Source of the DNA: Clarireedia homoeocarpa
Taxonomy: Eukaryota > Ascomycota > Leotiomycetes > Helotiales > Rutstroemiaceae
Length of the DNA stretch: 64,000 nucleotides
Assembly (NCBI GenBank): GCA_001465935.1
Contig: LNKV01000009.1
Location: forward strand, 372,001 to 436,000
Direction of reading: 5' to 3'
Under the pieces are notes generated by a model, which was not told the DNA's origin, searched no databases, and was given only the letters and a program-made list of their open reading frames with translations. Each line of letters begins with the position of its first letter. Within the stretch, counting starts at the first letter, position 1. Shown piece by piece: positions 22,981 through 34,900 of this stretch. A program made the position numbers and the translations under genes.

Positions 22981-24252
22981 TCATGCAGCCTTCGTACGCT
23001 TGGATTTCCGGGTAGCTGTTCCTGCGGCCTTCTTAGACTTCTTCGCTGGTGCGCTTTTCTTGTGTTTCTTTGGAGGTGCTTCTTCTTCATATTCATCTTC
23101 GCCTTCTTCATCATCATCATGGTCCTTATCCATATCCGAGTCCTTTTCTAAATCGACAACCTCATCGTCACTTTCCTCGACTTGCTTCTTATTACTCTTA
23201 GCTCTCGATTTCCTCTTTGGTTTTGGTTCTTCTTCTTCCTCTTCCTCGGTATCATCCATCGCCTTCCCTTTCGTCATCTTCTTTCTCGTCCTCTGAAATG
23301 CTTCCTCAGAAGGCTCATCGAGATCAAGATCTTTCCCATCGACAGCACCATACTTACTCTCCATATGTGCGATCATTGAACCCATGCGCGACGCCTGTCT
23401 TGATTGGATAATAGCTGCCAGATCATTCATATGTCCTTCTGCCTTCCTCTTTTTCGCGCTACTCTTATCTTCCTTCGCCCCGGCCAACATCTTGCTTGCA
23501 CCCAGCTTCTTTGCCAACTCCGCAGCCTCTCCTTCTTCTGCCCTAGCCTTCTTCATCCTCTTAGCTTTCGCAGCCTTGGATTCATTCCTAAAAATCTCAT
23601 ACTCCTTTACCTCTCCCTTCTCAATCGCTTCCTCAATGATCTTTCGAAACCTCTCTTCATCGTCGACTGGGTCACTCAACATCACCACCTCATACATCTT
23701 ATTCCATTTGCCCTTAAACTTTTCATAAGCACTCAGTAGATCATCTTTTTCCTCCTCGGAACCTTTGTAAGACTTAGCAAATTGCTCAATGCTATCAGTT
23801 GTGACGATGTCTCGAAATTGCTCGCTGTAGAAGTCGCTCCAGGAAAAGCCATCTGCGCCGATAGATTCGGAAGTTGAGCCAGTGCGATCATAACGTTTGC
23901 GACGGGCCGGATCAGAAAGGACGGCGTATGCGAAGGCAACTTCTTGGAATTTGGTATGCGACTCTTCCTTCAAATGTTCCGCTGCCTTGTCTGGTAATTG
24001 TTAGCAGAGGGGTTCGTTGTTAGTGGGAGAAAAAAGCGCAGAGTCGAGCGGCACCTGCTTGCCAAAAATACACAAGAAGCGAACCATAATTCATCCCAAA
24101 AGGAATGACATACCTGGATGGTGCCTCAAAGCAGCTTTGCGATATGCCCGCTTGATTTCATCTTCGGAAGCAGTCTTCTCAAGTCCTAAAACCTCATATG
24201 GGTTGATCGAAGGAGGCTCTTCATCTGCAACATCGTCTATGCGGGGAGCCAT
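22981..24252 (-). CDS. DNAJC9-type J-domain co-chaperone
   Basis: J-domain protein resembling DNAJC9, which binds histone H3-H4 and recruits Hsp70 in the nucleus. Model: 24114-24252 plus 22981-23990; 382 residues. The J domain starts at NPYEVLGLEKTASEDEIKRA, and the HPD motif (residues 45-47) is rebuilt only by splicing: HP is on exon 1 and the Asp codon spans the junction. After the J domain, ERFRKIIEEAIEKGEVKEYE and LAAIIQSRQASRMGSMIAHM match the conserved DNAJC9 helices. The C-terminus is very acidic, then Lys-rich (KKHKKSAPAKKSKKAAG), suitable for nuclear import and chromatin contact (inference). Fungal copies are longer than the human protein because of this tail. Confidence 0.9.
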
Positions 24253-24720
24253 CTTGATTTGTTGCTGATTGCAAATTTGTGGTTGATAGGAAGTTGTTGG
24301 ACTCAGTAACGTTATGTTTGCTGGCGGAGACGCGATTCGATGTAAGGTCGCGTAAAGTGAATTCGTCAGAAATATTGAACGGAGTGCTAAGCCCAAATTA
24401 GTCTAGCTTACTTCGATATCCCAGGTTTTTCCAGATAGCAAGCTTCAGGATCTTTTTTTGAATTACTGAAGAGAATCTTGCCTTTACCTGGATATATAAA
24501 CCGCATAAATTGTACCTGTGGAAAACATGGCACGGCTAAAATATAAGTTATGGAATTAAGGAAAGAGATGGGACGAATCTATTTTCCAAGCCTTTCAAAG
24601 TTACAACGCCAATCACATGCATCTGAACGACAAGATGATGGATATATCGACCTCGACAATTCGAAAGGAAGCAATTTATATTTTCGAAATACGTTCTCTA
24701 TCGATCTCTATATACACAAC
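24253..24720. other. Intergenic, DNAJC9-like promoter / esterase 3' flank
   Basis: 468 bases, AT-rich, between two minus-strand genes; no gene or repeat recognised. Confidence 0.55.
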
Positions 24721-26284
24721 TCAAACACTAAAATCAACCCAGCTCACATCCCCAAACTCCCCAGTAGGCGTCTGGAAGACCTTCGCAGGACTACTATAAG
24801 CAGACCACTGCGCATCCGTCAGCTGTACACCATAGAGGGCCATTGCTCTCCCAGTCGCATTGTATCCCGGACCATAGTTCTTATACTCGGCTTGCAGAGT
24901 GTTGTTTGGTGTGTAAATAGTTGGGGGCCAGTCTGTGTAGCCTGTGGAGAGAATCGAGTCATCGAGGTAGGTTCGTGCGTAGATTGCTCGCATTTGTTCG
25001 TTCTGTTCGAAAGAAGTTAGTTTTCCAATTCACCTGCGGTCGTTCCAGCTATGAGGTAAAAATGGGAGAAGCAACGTACCCATGGTCTACCCAATGGACA
25101 TTTCCCCTTGATACTTAAACTACTGTTCGCTTTCTGCACAGTCGAGTCAACAATGTACACGCCGTACTTGTTCTCAAAAGTGGTATTAGTGCCCTTCCAG
25201 GTTGTAATAGCACCAATGCATGATCGGAGAAGGATCTGAGTATCGTTAAGCCAGAGGGTGCCGAAGCCGTACATGAAATCGGTTTCACCTGCTATAACGG
25301 ACTTCGCAATGTAGCTGTTGGCAAGTTTGCCAACGTAAACCTTGGATCTGTCAGTGAATGGAATGCAGAGCTCGAAACGTGTAAGGAAGGACGAACAGTA
25401 TCTTGGTAGCTGTAGAAACCAGTGTAGTAGAATCCTCCATTTGCGTAGGCAATACTCAACGCCAAGGATCCTGTAGCATCTATACTAATGTTAGAGTGCT
25501 GGCCTTCTTGCTATCACCAAAATGAATACTCACCGTATGGCGCAAAGTCGTTGATAATATTCAGGTTGTATGTCCTAAAATCTATGCAACCGAAAGGTGT
25601 GTCCGCCGGCACCGGGAATCCGGTCGTTCCAGTGCCAGTTAAGGACGCATTCAAAGTTGGGGCGACAGTTAGGGTGGATGTGTATGCATTATCTCCTGTA
25701 CCGGCAACAGCGGACCAGATGATATTAACGGTATTGGCAGATTGGTTGAGAGGGTTCGAGGTCTGACCTAAGAGATAGGTAGGCCCGCGACGAGTGACAT
25801 TGACCTAGTTGCCTGTCAACAGTGAATTGAAGAAAAGATGTAGCTGATACTGACCCGCTCGGTGTAGTTCCCAGATGCAATAAGGATGATATACGTATCT
25901 ATCCAACGTCAACATCATCGTCTATCATCAACGCGCAACCTTTTTCCAGTTGAATTTTCCCACCGCCTTCTAAGAGCAAACTCACCAGTATTGTTCGGTA
26001 GACTCGCAACAGCTACAAACACATTCGTTAGCATTAACACCGTCCCCCCACCCACAGAAAGCAAACATACCCGACTGCACAGTCTTAAAACTCGAATATC
26101 CTCCACCTCCTACAGAATCCACAAACTTCGTCCTCTTCACATCACACCCCTCCAACGGATTGCTCGTATGCGCCTGACAACTCAGTCTATGTTTCTCATT
26201 ATTGATATCCCACGACTTCGTCGCCGCAACCAAATGCAAGGCCGACAAGAGGAGCAGCAAGACCGAGGCGATTCGTCGTGCCAT
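24721..26284 (-). CDS. Secreted CE8 pectinesterase-like enzyme
   Basis: Carbohydrate esterase family 8 (pectin methylesterase fold), normally removing methyl groups from cell-wall pectin. Seven exons: 26071-26284, 25986-26012, 25855-25898, 25534-25804, 25397-25479, 25080-25340, 24721-25002; 393 residues, all phases agree. MARRIASVLLLLLSALHLVAA is a signal peptide. Catalytic positions are D212 (YQDT), D234 (GETDFMYG) and R298 (LGRPW), with spacing close to plant and bacterial enzymes. The first Gln of the family QAVAL motif is replaced: the aligned segment reads GSLALSI. That places it in a divergent fungal CE8 branch, so substrate or activity may differ. Several NxT/NxS sites suit secretion. 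The donor GTTCGT of exon 5 is unusual but phase and family alignment (QDT/VYVG) support it. Confidence 0.9.
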
Positions 26285-26513
26285 TTTTTGTATACCCGTG
26301 GTGCAGAAGAGAAATAACAAGAAGGCCAAGATACTCGACGGCTCTCTTCTTTTTAAACATCTTCCCTCATGGCTTCGGGATAATTCCAAGCTCCTTCAAC
26401 CGATCGTCCAGTGCGTATGCGTATCCACTTGAATATACGAAGGTCGCCATCATTGTGGATGCGACAAATACACTTTGCAGTGGGTTACTTCAACCCGTTT
26501 ATTTTGTGTCACC

Positions 26514-26844
26514 TACGGAAGTTTGATTCAGACTCGATGAGAATGCGCTGTAGCTATAGCACTGTAAGTCTATAAATTTAGTGGGCCAATTTTTAGGAAA
26601 ACACCCCGTAATTACAGGGTATAAGCACTATAATTCAGTGGTATCTACTTTCTGATTGGATACTTTAGAAAACAAGCTGTTTGTATCCTGTAAATACAGG
26701 CTCTGAGCACAGCAATTCTGCTGAATAACAAGTGTCTGATTGGCCAATTTAGCGGATTACGAGTAGGCCTATAAATATATAGAGCCTTATAACGTTTGTG
26801 CTTTCAACAGGGTATTGTCATGGAGTCTGAATCAAACTTCCGTA
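26514..26844. mobile_element. MITE-like element with 20-bp inverted repeats and TA flanks
   Basis: CGGAAGTTTGATTCAGACTC at 26516-26535 is repeated exactly as its reverse complement at 26823-26842, and each outer end is flanked by TA (26514-26515 and 26843-26844). TA flanks are the target duplication left by Tc1/mariner-type transposases, so this looks like a non-autonomous element of about 327 bp. There is no transposase inside. The interior is AT-rich and contains two related units of about 90 bases (both with CTGATTGG and a TACAGG hairpin-like core). It sits 230 bases upstream of the esterase ATG. Confidence 0.8.
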
Positions 26845-26984
26845 CAGCTGTACTAAGTCAACCGATACTTCCTTCTTCTTTACTTGTGTGTTCAGCGGAC
26901 TGTACGATGCTCCGGCGGGCCGTCGTTTTTCCGGGCAGGAATATGCGACCACAGTATCACGGCTCTTCAATTCGCAAAGCACTC

Positions 26985-27290
26985 CTCTCTACTCCTAACT
27001 TCTACCTCCTCCTTCGTACTTCGTACAATAGGTATACTATACTCCGGGAGAAGCGCCCCTCCTCTCCAATTTTAACCTCTACCTCCTCCTTCGTACGAAG
27101 TGGGCACACTATACTCCGGAAGAAGCGCCCCTCCTCTCTACTCCTAACTTCTACCGCCTCCTTCGTACGATGGGTACACTATACTCCGGGAGAAGCGCCC
27201 CTCCTTTCCACTCCTAAACTCTACCTCCCTCCTCCTTCGTACAATAGGTATACTATACTCCGGGAGAAGCGCCTCTCCTCTCTACCCCGG
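26985..27290. repeat. Minisatellite of about 72 bp, four copies
   Basis: The marker AAGCG within CTCCGGGAGAAGCGCC starts at 27051, 27123, 27193 and 27267 (periods 72, 70, 74). Each unit has CTCCTCTC, CTACCTCCTCCTTCGTAC and ACTATACTCCGG. The sequence between is close to identical, so the array is young or homogenised. Confidence 0.9.
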
Positions 27291-27853
27291 CAATCGAGTA
27301 TCCTAATCCTTATGTTGTAGTGCTTCCGGAGCTCCAGGATTATGTAATTACTAGTTGATTACTGTACTGGCTGTGGGGGGGATTTCAAAAGAATCTGGAG
27401 AGACCGTTGCGGGGAACGGGGTAGAGTTTTTCTGCGCCAATAGGAGGGAGGGGTGCGTTTGCAGGTGGGGGAGGAACTTATCTCCGTGGGTGGGATACTC
27501 TTGCTACTTTATCTCACTCAACTATCCGGAGTGTTATATTATATTTCCAACTGATGGAATTGCATTGCATAAAGTTAAAGAGGATAAGTTCTTTAGTAAA
27601 GCTTTTTTTAAGATTGAGAAGCTTACATTCGTATGCTGAGTGGATATCGTGTAAACATAAAGGTGTACTATATACAGACCAGAAGAGTAGTCTATGAGTT
27701 CGATGATATATATATCAAGAATCGAGCTCCTTTTCCTAATCATACAAAGAGGATGTCCACCTCCACCATCTCGTCAGGCTGCAGACCGTCTCAACCCGCG
27801 GACCGTGATTTCAGACCCGGTTGAGCCCTTCTCTTCCAACCTTCATTCCCTCA

Positions 27854-29948
27854 TCACAAAGCGATTTCCCTCACCTGATCTTTTCCATCCTCCTTCTTAA
27901 CACTCTTCCACTCCAATCCACAAACAATGGCAAATGATACGATCGCACAAGCCGCCGTCACCCAATAACAATGTGACAAAGCAAGAACATAGGCTTTCAA
28001 TATCCCATTCAGAGCATCTTCCTGGCGCAATTGTTTAAGAATCTGTCGGATCTCCGTCGCACCACTGTGCAGAAAGATCTGCGGATCCAGCTGTGGCTCA
28101 CTCTCCGAAATGCCGCTGAGCAATCCGTTTTGGAAAAGCGTCTGACAGACTGAGATGAACAGTGCGCCGCCCAGAGATTGGAAGAACGATACACATGCTG
28201 TGCCGACGGGTACATCAACTAAAGGAAGAACTGTCTGTACGATTACTATGCCACCTTGGAATCCAACGCCGATACCGAATCCGGCTAGGACTTGGTAGCC
28301 GAACCATTGGGATAGAGGGGTCGTGAGGTCGAACGTAGTGATGAGGCCTGCTCCGATGGCGAATAGTGCCATGCAGATTATCATCACGGGTGTATAGTAT
28401 CCGATGACTGTGATCAAGCCTCCTGTAAGTATTGATGACAGTACAGTTGAGATGAGAAGGGGAAGAAGTTCAATGCCGGCTTTAGTCGCACTAGCTCCTT
28501 TCACAGACTGGAAGTAGATAGCGAGGTAGAATATTAAGGCGAAGAATCCTGCGCCGAAGAAGAACGCGAAAAGAAAGGCTAGAATTGTGTTGCGGTTTTT
28601 AAAGAAACGTGGAGGCAGAATTCCTTTGTCGCCTAGGATAATCTGGGATATGACGAAGAGTATGATTATGCCGGCTGCACCGACGAGAAGTCCGATGATC
28701 TTAGCACTGTTCCAGGCGTAGGTGCTACCTCCCCATTGTAGAGCGAGGAGAAGACATATAACACCCGGTATGATAATTGCTGTGCCGATCAGATCTAGTT
28801 TCTGGATGCGACGAAGGACAGATAGTTTCTCCGGGTTGTTTTCTCGGTTGATATTGAGGTATACAGCAATCACAAGCACGGCCAAGGCACCGATTGGCAG
28901 ACTGAGAGATTAAGTTAATAGTTGGTGATGGGGTAATGATATGGTTCACAAACTTTATATAGAAACACCAGCGCCATGAGACCTTGTCACTATGCCAAGT
29001 TATCAAACTGCCTTTTTCATACTATGAAGGCTGAACTTACGTGAAGACGCCTCCAAGTAGAGGGCCTGCAACTGAAGCTATTCCCCACATGCCTCCACTG
29101 TCGACGCAGATGTTAGTGTTTCCTAAGGTTTATGGTGCAAGAGCGGAACTAGATGGGAATACTTACATGAGTCCAAATGCAGCTGGTCGTTTCCTCAACG
29201 GTACTACACTCTAGTCAGGGCCCGAAGCAAATCGTAGAAGAACATTCCAGAGCACAGAATGTATCGGAATTAGGTGGATGTCTGATCTACAGTATGCAGT
29301 ATATGTGCTAACAAAGGAAGATGTAAATACTTACAACAATATGCCAAGATGACTACTGCCCCCGAGAACAACCCACCTGTCCCAAGACCAGCGACTGCCC
29401 TTCCAACTATCAATGCTGTGCTGTTCGGTGCCGTGGCACAAATCAAGGAACTATGCAATATATTAGACACTCATCCAGACTGTTAGTGCTGTCACTTACC
29501 CAATTTCAAAGATGACAATAGCAGTCATGAATGTGTATTTAATCTGCACATGTTAGTACCTTGACTATAACTCATCCTCCATACCTCTAATGCTTACACT
29601 GAAAATAGTATATATCCTCCCAAATGTAGGTTGCAGAGCAGTAGTCGTTAGAAGGTATGCGGAGCCATACCATCCAATATCCTGTATACTGTGGAACTGA
29701 TCTGTGATTTTGGGGATGGCAGTCGAAATGATTGTTTGATCCAGTGCTACGAGGAACACTGAAAGACAGAGAGCAGCCAATATCACCCACAGCTTCAAGC
29801 CATGAGGATAGTTTGCTTCTTCATCATCTGAGGTATTTGGGTCAACGTCCTCCTGTGGTGCCAACTTCATCGAAGTGTCTTCCTTCGATGCTATTTCGCC
29901 GTCCGTATTGGAGATATGTTCAGTCTTTTCTGAATCCATTTCGAACAT
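27854..29948 (-). CDS. MFS efflux pump, 14-TM drug:H+ antiporter type
   Basis: Plasma-membrane major facilitator of the DHA2 class, which exports toxins, secondary metabolites or drugs; substrate unknown. Seven exons: 29598-29948, 29500-29543, 29335-29450, 29167-29203, 29041-29097, 28954-28989, 27854-28901; 562 residues (or 559 from the ATG at 29939). A charged N-terminus precedes LKLWVILAALCLSVFLVALD, followed by motif A-like ITDQF...YGSAYLLTTTALQPTFGRIY and motif C-like GLIGGMWGIASVAGPLLGG, typical of antiporters. Then SWRWCFYINLPIGALAVLV marks the usual family intron site. Small exons of 36-57 bases are fixed by phase; the exon 6 donor is GTTTGT. No biosynthetic genes flank it, so a cluster role is not supported. 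Confidence 0.9.
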
Positions 29949-31966
29949 GCGAAAATTCAGATTTTCGTCGACGTTCAGTTGGCCTATTCAAGATACTGGG
30001 GATATGCTGCTGTTTTATGTGACCATGAGGCTGAGGCAGTAGAGGGATTGTAGGACAAAGTGGTTGGTCTGTCTTGGAGCATATATGATGGCGTGCAATA
30101 AGGAAAGCTTTCTGTCAGAAGAGAAGGTCTAGGATGCGACTACATTGTCAGAGGAGGGGAGATATAGAATAATAGCTTCTTCGCTATTAACCCCAGCTTA
30201 TTATACCAAGACGATGTTTTTAGTTTTCCTTTATTATGGCTATGAATCACTTTCTCAAGCCTCCTCTCTTCTGATTCGTTGCTTAAGACGAGCCATGCAG
30301 CCACCGTGGGATGCTAAGGATTTTCATCGGTCTTTGCCATGACCCGTAGTCCGAAGTATGGTATGTCGATACTACTCTTTCGTTTCATAGTGTTGCTGCA
30401 GCAATAAACGAGAACATGAGTTCTAGCCCTCCCAGTCAGCACGACAGAGTACGAAGTATGTGCTATATTGCTTGCTCACGAACCGTTAACCTTAGGATGC
30501 ACGATCCATCACTATTTGATGGGGAAAGTGCAGTAGTTAGGCATCAATGCTGTGTGACAGATAACGGCGGGAGCGAGACCACAATGACGAATCTATTCGT
30601 CATGCCATATTAGCCATAAGAACAGCGACGATGACTCTTCAGTTGTTGTTCGCTTCATTGGCACTCGATTGATGTTGCATGGGTGCTTTCGAAGGTGCTT
30701 TTCGGTCCTCGTCCTCATATCTGAAGCTTTTCAGTTTGGAGCATTCTTGATGACTGTGAAATATACTCTCCCCTCCCATGAATATGCTAGCTAGCTACTC
30801 TACGCAGGGTTATACGCAGGGTTAACATGTGACGATGCGATTGACGAGCGAAGGGAGTGGGGTCTTTTTCCAACACACAAACACAAACGCACATCGCCTC
30901 TCTTCGCTTCGCTTCTCTTCCCTTGTCTCTTTCCTCTCCTCCCCTCCATCGCTCTGCATCGAATACTCCCGCCACACATTTTGCTTCATTTGATTGATCT
31001 CAACCCAAAATCTCACCTTGTAGCCTCGGACTATATTCATAGCCATAGCCAGATCCCGAGCCCCAAGCGCGTCCGCACGCGCCTTGCAATTGTCGTGAGG
31101 CTCTCAGCGTTACAGTAGCCTCAGCTTCTGGAAGGGTCAGTTTACTTGTCTTCCCCCCACTCAGTCCCTACAGCCTCGCCCTTGCTCCGCATAGCTTCCT
31201 GTACAATTCACTGATATATATTCACCATGCAGTTACTGAGTAGGCATAGTTGTTCTTGCCTGTTTGTTTGCCTGGAGCTTCCTGAGTCTTCCTAAGTCTT
31301 CTGAGTCTTCCTGAGTCTTCCTCTACTTAAACACCTTCAACATCAACCTCCCCCCCGCCAATCTCTTCGATTACCTACATATTATTAAGATCTTCCCACC
31401 ACGTCCATTATCTATTAAACAACCAAAGTTCTCTACTGGAGCATCTTGCTGCCAGCAAATATTGGACATTTTTTCCGACTGCGTTATTATTCGTCCAGTC
31501 GCACCAGCGATTCCGATTTACTTACGATTGAGTCATTTCAACCGCTCGCATTTCATAGGTATGCGTTCCCTCAGCTTTTCGCTTTTCACTCCTATATAAG
31601 CCTGTCTTTCCGTTGTTCTTGAGATATCCCAAATTTTGAATTACCTGGAGATTACAAGCTGGAGTAATCTTGTTTATGTCTGTACAGCAAATGTTGCAAT
31701 CTCTCTCTACTTCTTAAGGCAGAACCGCATCGATATCCTCTCTGCCAATCTTCAAGGAGAAAGCACATCTATCTCATCTCGGCCTTATTTGCCTGGCAGC
31801 CTCAACAATTCTTTAATCCCATATTCATTTACTGTCGTCCTTTGGGAGTTGCCACTCTTTTCCAAACTTAACTCTGGCTTCCACAATTTTCTTCTTCCTG
31901 CCTTTACCTCAAAACTTACCTTTTGATCAATTTTCAGGTTAGCCTACCAAGTCATACCACTCCGTC
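29949..31966. other. Divergent intergenic, MFS pump / Argonaute
   Basis: 2.0 kb with no supported gene. The right part is the Argonaute leader, probably with a 5'-UTR intron. Small repeats: TACGCAGGGTTA twice near 30803-30826 and GAGTCTTCCT units near 31284-31322. Confidence 0.55.
31559..31938 (+). other. Probable 5'-UTR intron of the Argonaute gene
   Basis: GTATGC at about 31559 and TTTTCAG ending at 31938 would remove about 380 bases from the leader, leaving the ATG about 28 bases after the acceptor. Signals are seen; splicing itself is inferred. Confidence 0.5.
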
Positions 31967-34900
31967 ATGTCTTGGGATCCTCGTGGCGGTCGCGGTCGTG
32001 GCGGTGGTGATCGTGGAGGTGGAGGTGGACGAGGAGGAGGTGGTGGACGAGGAGGAGGAGGAGGCGGAGGCGACCGAGGTGGACGAGGTGGCGGTGGAGG
32101 TGGTCGTGGAGGTGACCGAGGTGGCTTCAGCAGAGGAGGTGGCGGCGGCGGGAGAGGCGGAGGGGATCGAGGTGGGGATCGTGGTGGGTATCGTGGGGAT
32201 CGAGGTGGCGGTCGTGGAGGCGGTGGAGGACGAGGTGGTTTCAAGAAGGAACCTGAAGGTGTCCGGGTTTTCCGGTAAGTCGTCTTCGGTATACTTCCAA
32301 ATATGTGTCTGATAACTGCCATAGAGACCCTAATTCTCCCGCACAAGGACCAGACGCGGATGTTCTGCAAATCGAGAACCAATACGACCAAGGCATATCA
32401 GGCATTAATAATCTGAGCGATTTGTCGCTTACTGGTCAAGCTAATACGTATCCTGCCCGCCCGGGATACGGTACTGCCGGTAACAAAGTGGAATTATATG
32501 CCAATTACTTTTCCTTAAAGCCTAAGAAAGATTTCGTCCTAGGAAGGTACAATGTTGAGATTAGTGGCGAACAATTGGCTCCCAAAAAACGCAAGCAGCT
32601 TTTCCGATTGCTTCTTCAGTTGCCAGAATTCGCTGGTGTTGCTACAGATTACTCATCTATGGTCATTTCAATGGGCAGGTTGAATATTCCTGACAACTAT
32701 GAAATTGATATTCCTTGGAGAAACGAGCGAGAGGACGAAGTCGCTCCCAATGCACGAACTTACCGGGTTCGAGTCGTTGCACCAACGTCATTGGATGTTG
32801 GAGCTCTATTGAATTACTTGTCGACCAATACATCCAATAGTGGCATCGCGCTACAGAAAGCTGAAATGATTCAGGCAATGAACACGCTGATGGGTTTTTA
32901 TTCTTTACGTCACGATGGAGTTTCGTCTATTGGGCATAATCGTCATTTCTCTACCGATCGGGTCAAGTTCTCCCATAATATACGCAGCCTCGGAGGTGGA
33001 CTTGAGGCACTTCGAGGATTCTTTCAGAGTGTTCGACCTGCGACAGGCCGACTATTACTCAATGTGAACGTGTCGCATAGCGTTTTCCTTACACCTGGTC
33101 CTCTTGTGCAGGTTTTCGGAGCCCTTGGTTCTGGCGATCCGAAACGTCTAGCTGACAAGATCAAGACTAAGCGTGTCAAATTACTGCATTTGCCTGAGAA
33201 GAAGACAAATGCGGGTCTGGTTATACCTCGCGAAAAATCCATCAATGGACTAGCACAGCCCGGTGATGGACGTAAACAAGAACATCCACCAGAGGTCTCC
33301 AAGTATGGTGCAGGTCCCAAGGAAGTCAAGTTTTGGGTTGACTCCGTGCCACCCAAAGAACAAGAATCATCAAAAGCTGGCAAGAAAGGTGGCGCCAAGA
33401 AGGCTGCTGGAAGTGATCTCCCCGTCAACGCTTACATTTCTGTGTTCGACTACTTCAAAAAGAGTAAGATATCTGTACAGCAGCAGAAATCCATTCTATG
33501 CTAACGAACTTTTAGAGTACCCGAAATTTGTTCTTGGCAATTACCCTGTTGTCAATGTTGGGAATTCAGAAAATCCTTCCTACGTTCCTGCTGAAGCTTG
33601 TGAGCTTCTGCCAGGACAAGCTGTCAAGAGAAGACTGGATGGCAACCAGACAAAAGAGATGCTTGATTTTGCTTGTCGGCGACCATGGCTAAACGGCGAC
33701 TCGATTGTTGGGGACGGAAAAGCTGTGTTGGGGTTAAATGCCCAGAATGATGTTTTGGTGAGAAGGCCTTGTACTTTTTTATCTATCTATATTTGCTAAC
33801 TACTCTAGGCACGATTCGGAGTTACGGTTGGTGATAGCCTTATTACTGTCACAGGTCGTGTCTTGCAGGCGCCTCCCATCAACTATAAGAACATGCAGAA
33901 CAAGGCCACAACGGCTCGCCCAATGAATGGCAGCTGGAATATGCGCAATGTCAGATTCCACACCGCAACCAACATAGGTGCCTGGACGTATGTCTGTGTG
34001 CAGTCTGATAGATTCCGTGGTCGAGTTGATGAAGAAGTGGCTTACAACACTGTCCAAGGCTTCCAGCAACATCTTCAACAAGCTGGTATCAATGCTTCCG
34101 GCCTCTTGCGTCCACCACCATCTATCCAGCATACTGATCACAATGAAGGTGTGACTCTTAACAGTGTCGCCAACACGTTCAGGATGTTGTCCAATTCACC
34201 AAACAATCCTAAACCGAAGTTTGTCCTTGTTATTCTTCCTTTTGCTGATACTCCACTTTACAATGCCATCAAGACGGTTGCCGACACAAAGGCGGGCATT
34301 CAAACGGTCTGTGTTGTGCTTTCCAAATTCTCGAAACCAGATGGCGGTCAGTATTTTGGAAATATTGCGCTGAAGTTCAACCTCAAGGCTGGTGGTATCA
34401 ACCAGACTGTGGATCCGGCTAAGTTGGGGGTAATTAGCGAAGGCAAGACTATGGTTGTTGGTCTCGATGTGACCCATCCATCTCCTGGCTCTAAGGAGAC
34501 AGCCCCTAGTGTGTCTGGTATGGTTGCCAGTCTGGACCCGCAACTTGGTCAATGGACCTCCATCGCCAAGGTTCAGGAGAAATCAAGAGCTGAGATGGTG
34601 AATGGTCTGGAGGCTATGTTTACCAATGGGCCTTTGAAAGTCTGGAGTAAGAAGAACAAAGTGTTTCCTGAAAACATCCTGATCTACAGAGACGGTGTCT
34701 CTGAGGGTCAGTACCAGAAAGTCCTCGACGAAGAGGTTCCACAAATCCGAAAAGCATGTCGCCAGAAGTATCCTGCAGACATGACGAAGAAAGGCTTTCC
34801 AAAAATCACCGTTATCATCTGTGGCAAGAGACATCATACGCGATTCTACCCCAAGAACGAAGCAGATGCAGACAAGAATTCGAACTGCGTTGCAGGTACG

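Larger units (their letters stand above)
26285..27853. other. Intergenic with MITE-like element and minisatellite
   Basis: Between the esterase start and the 3' end of the MFS gene. It holds a 0.33-kb inverted-repeat element, a four-copy repeat of about 72 bp, and AT-rich sequence to 27.7 kb. No gene supported. Confidence 0.6.

Noticed and set aside
31923..32312. Glu/Val-rich frame overlapping the Argonaute first exon
   Set aside because: A shadow frame of the GGN repeat; the RGG frame joins the Argonaute exon 2 in phase.
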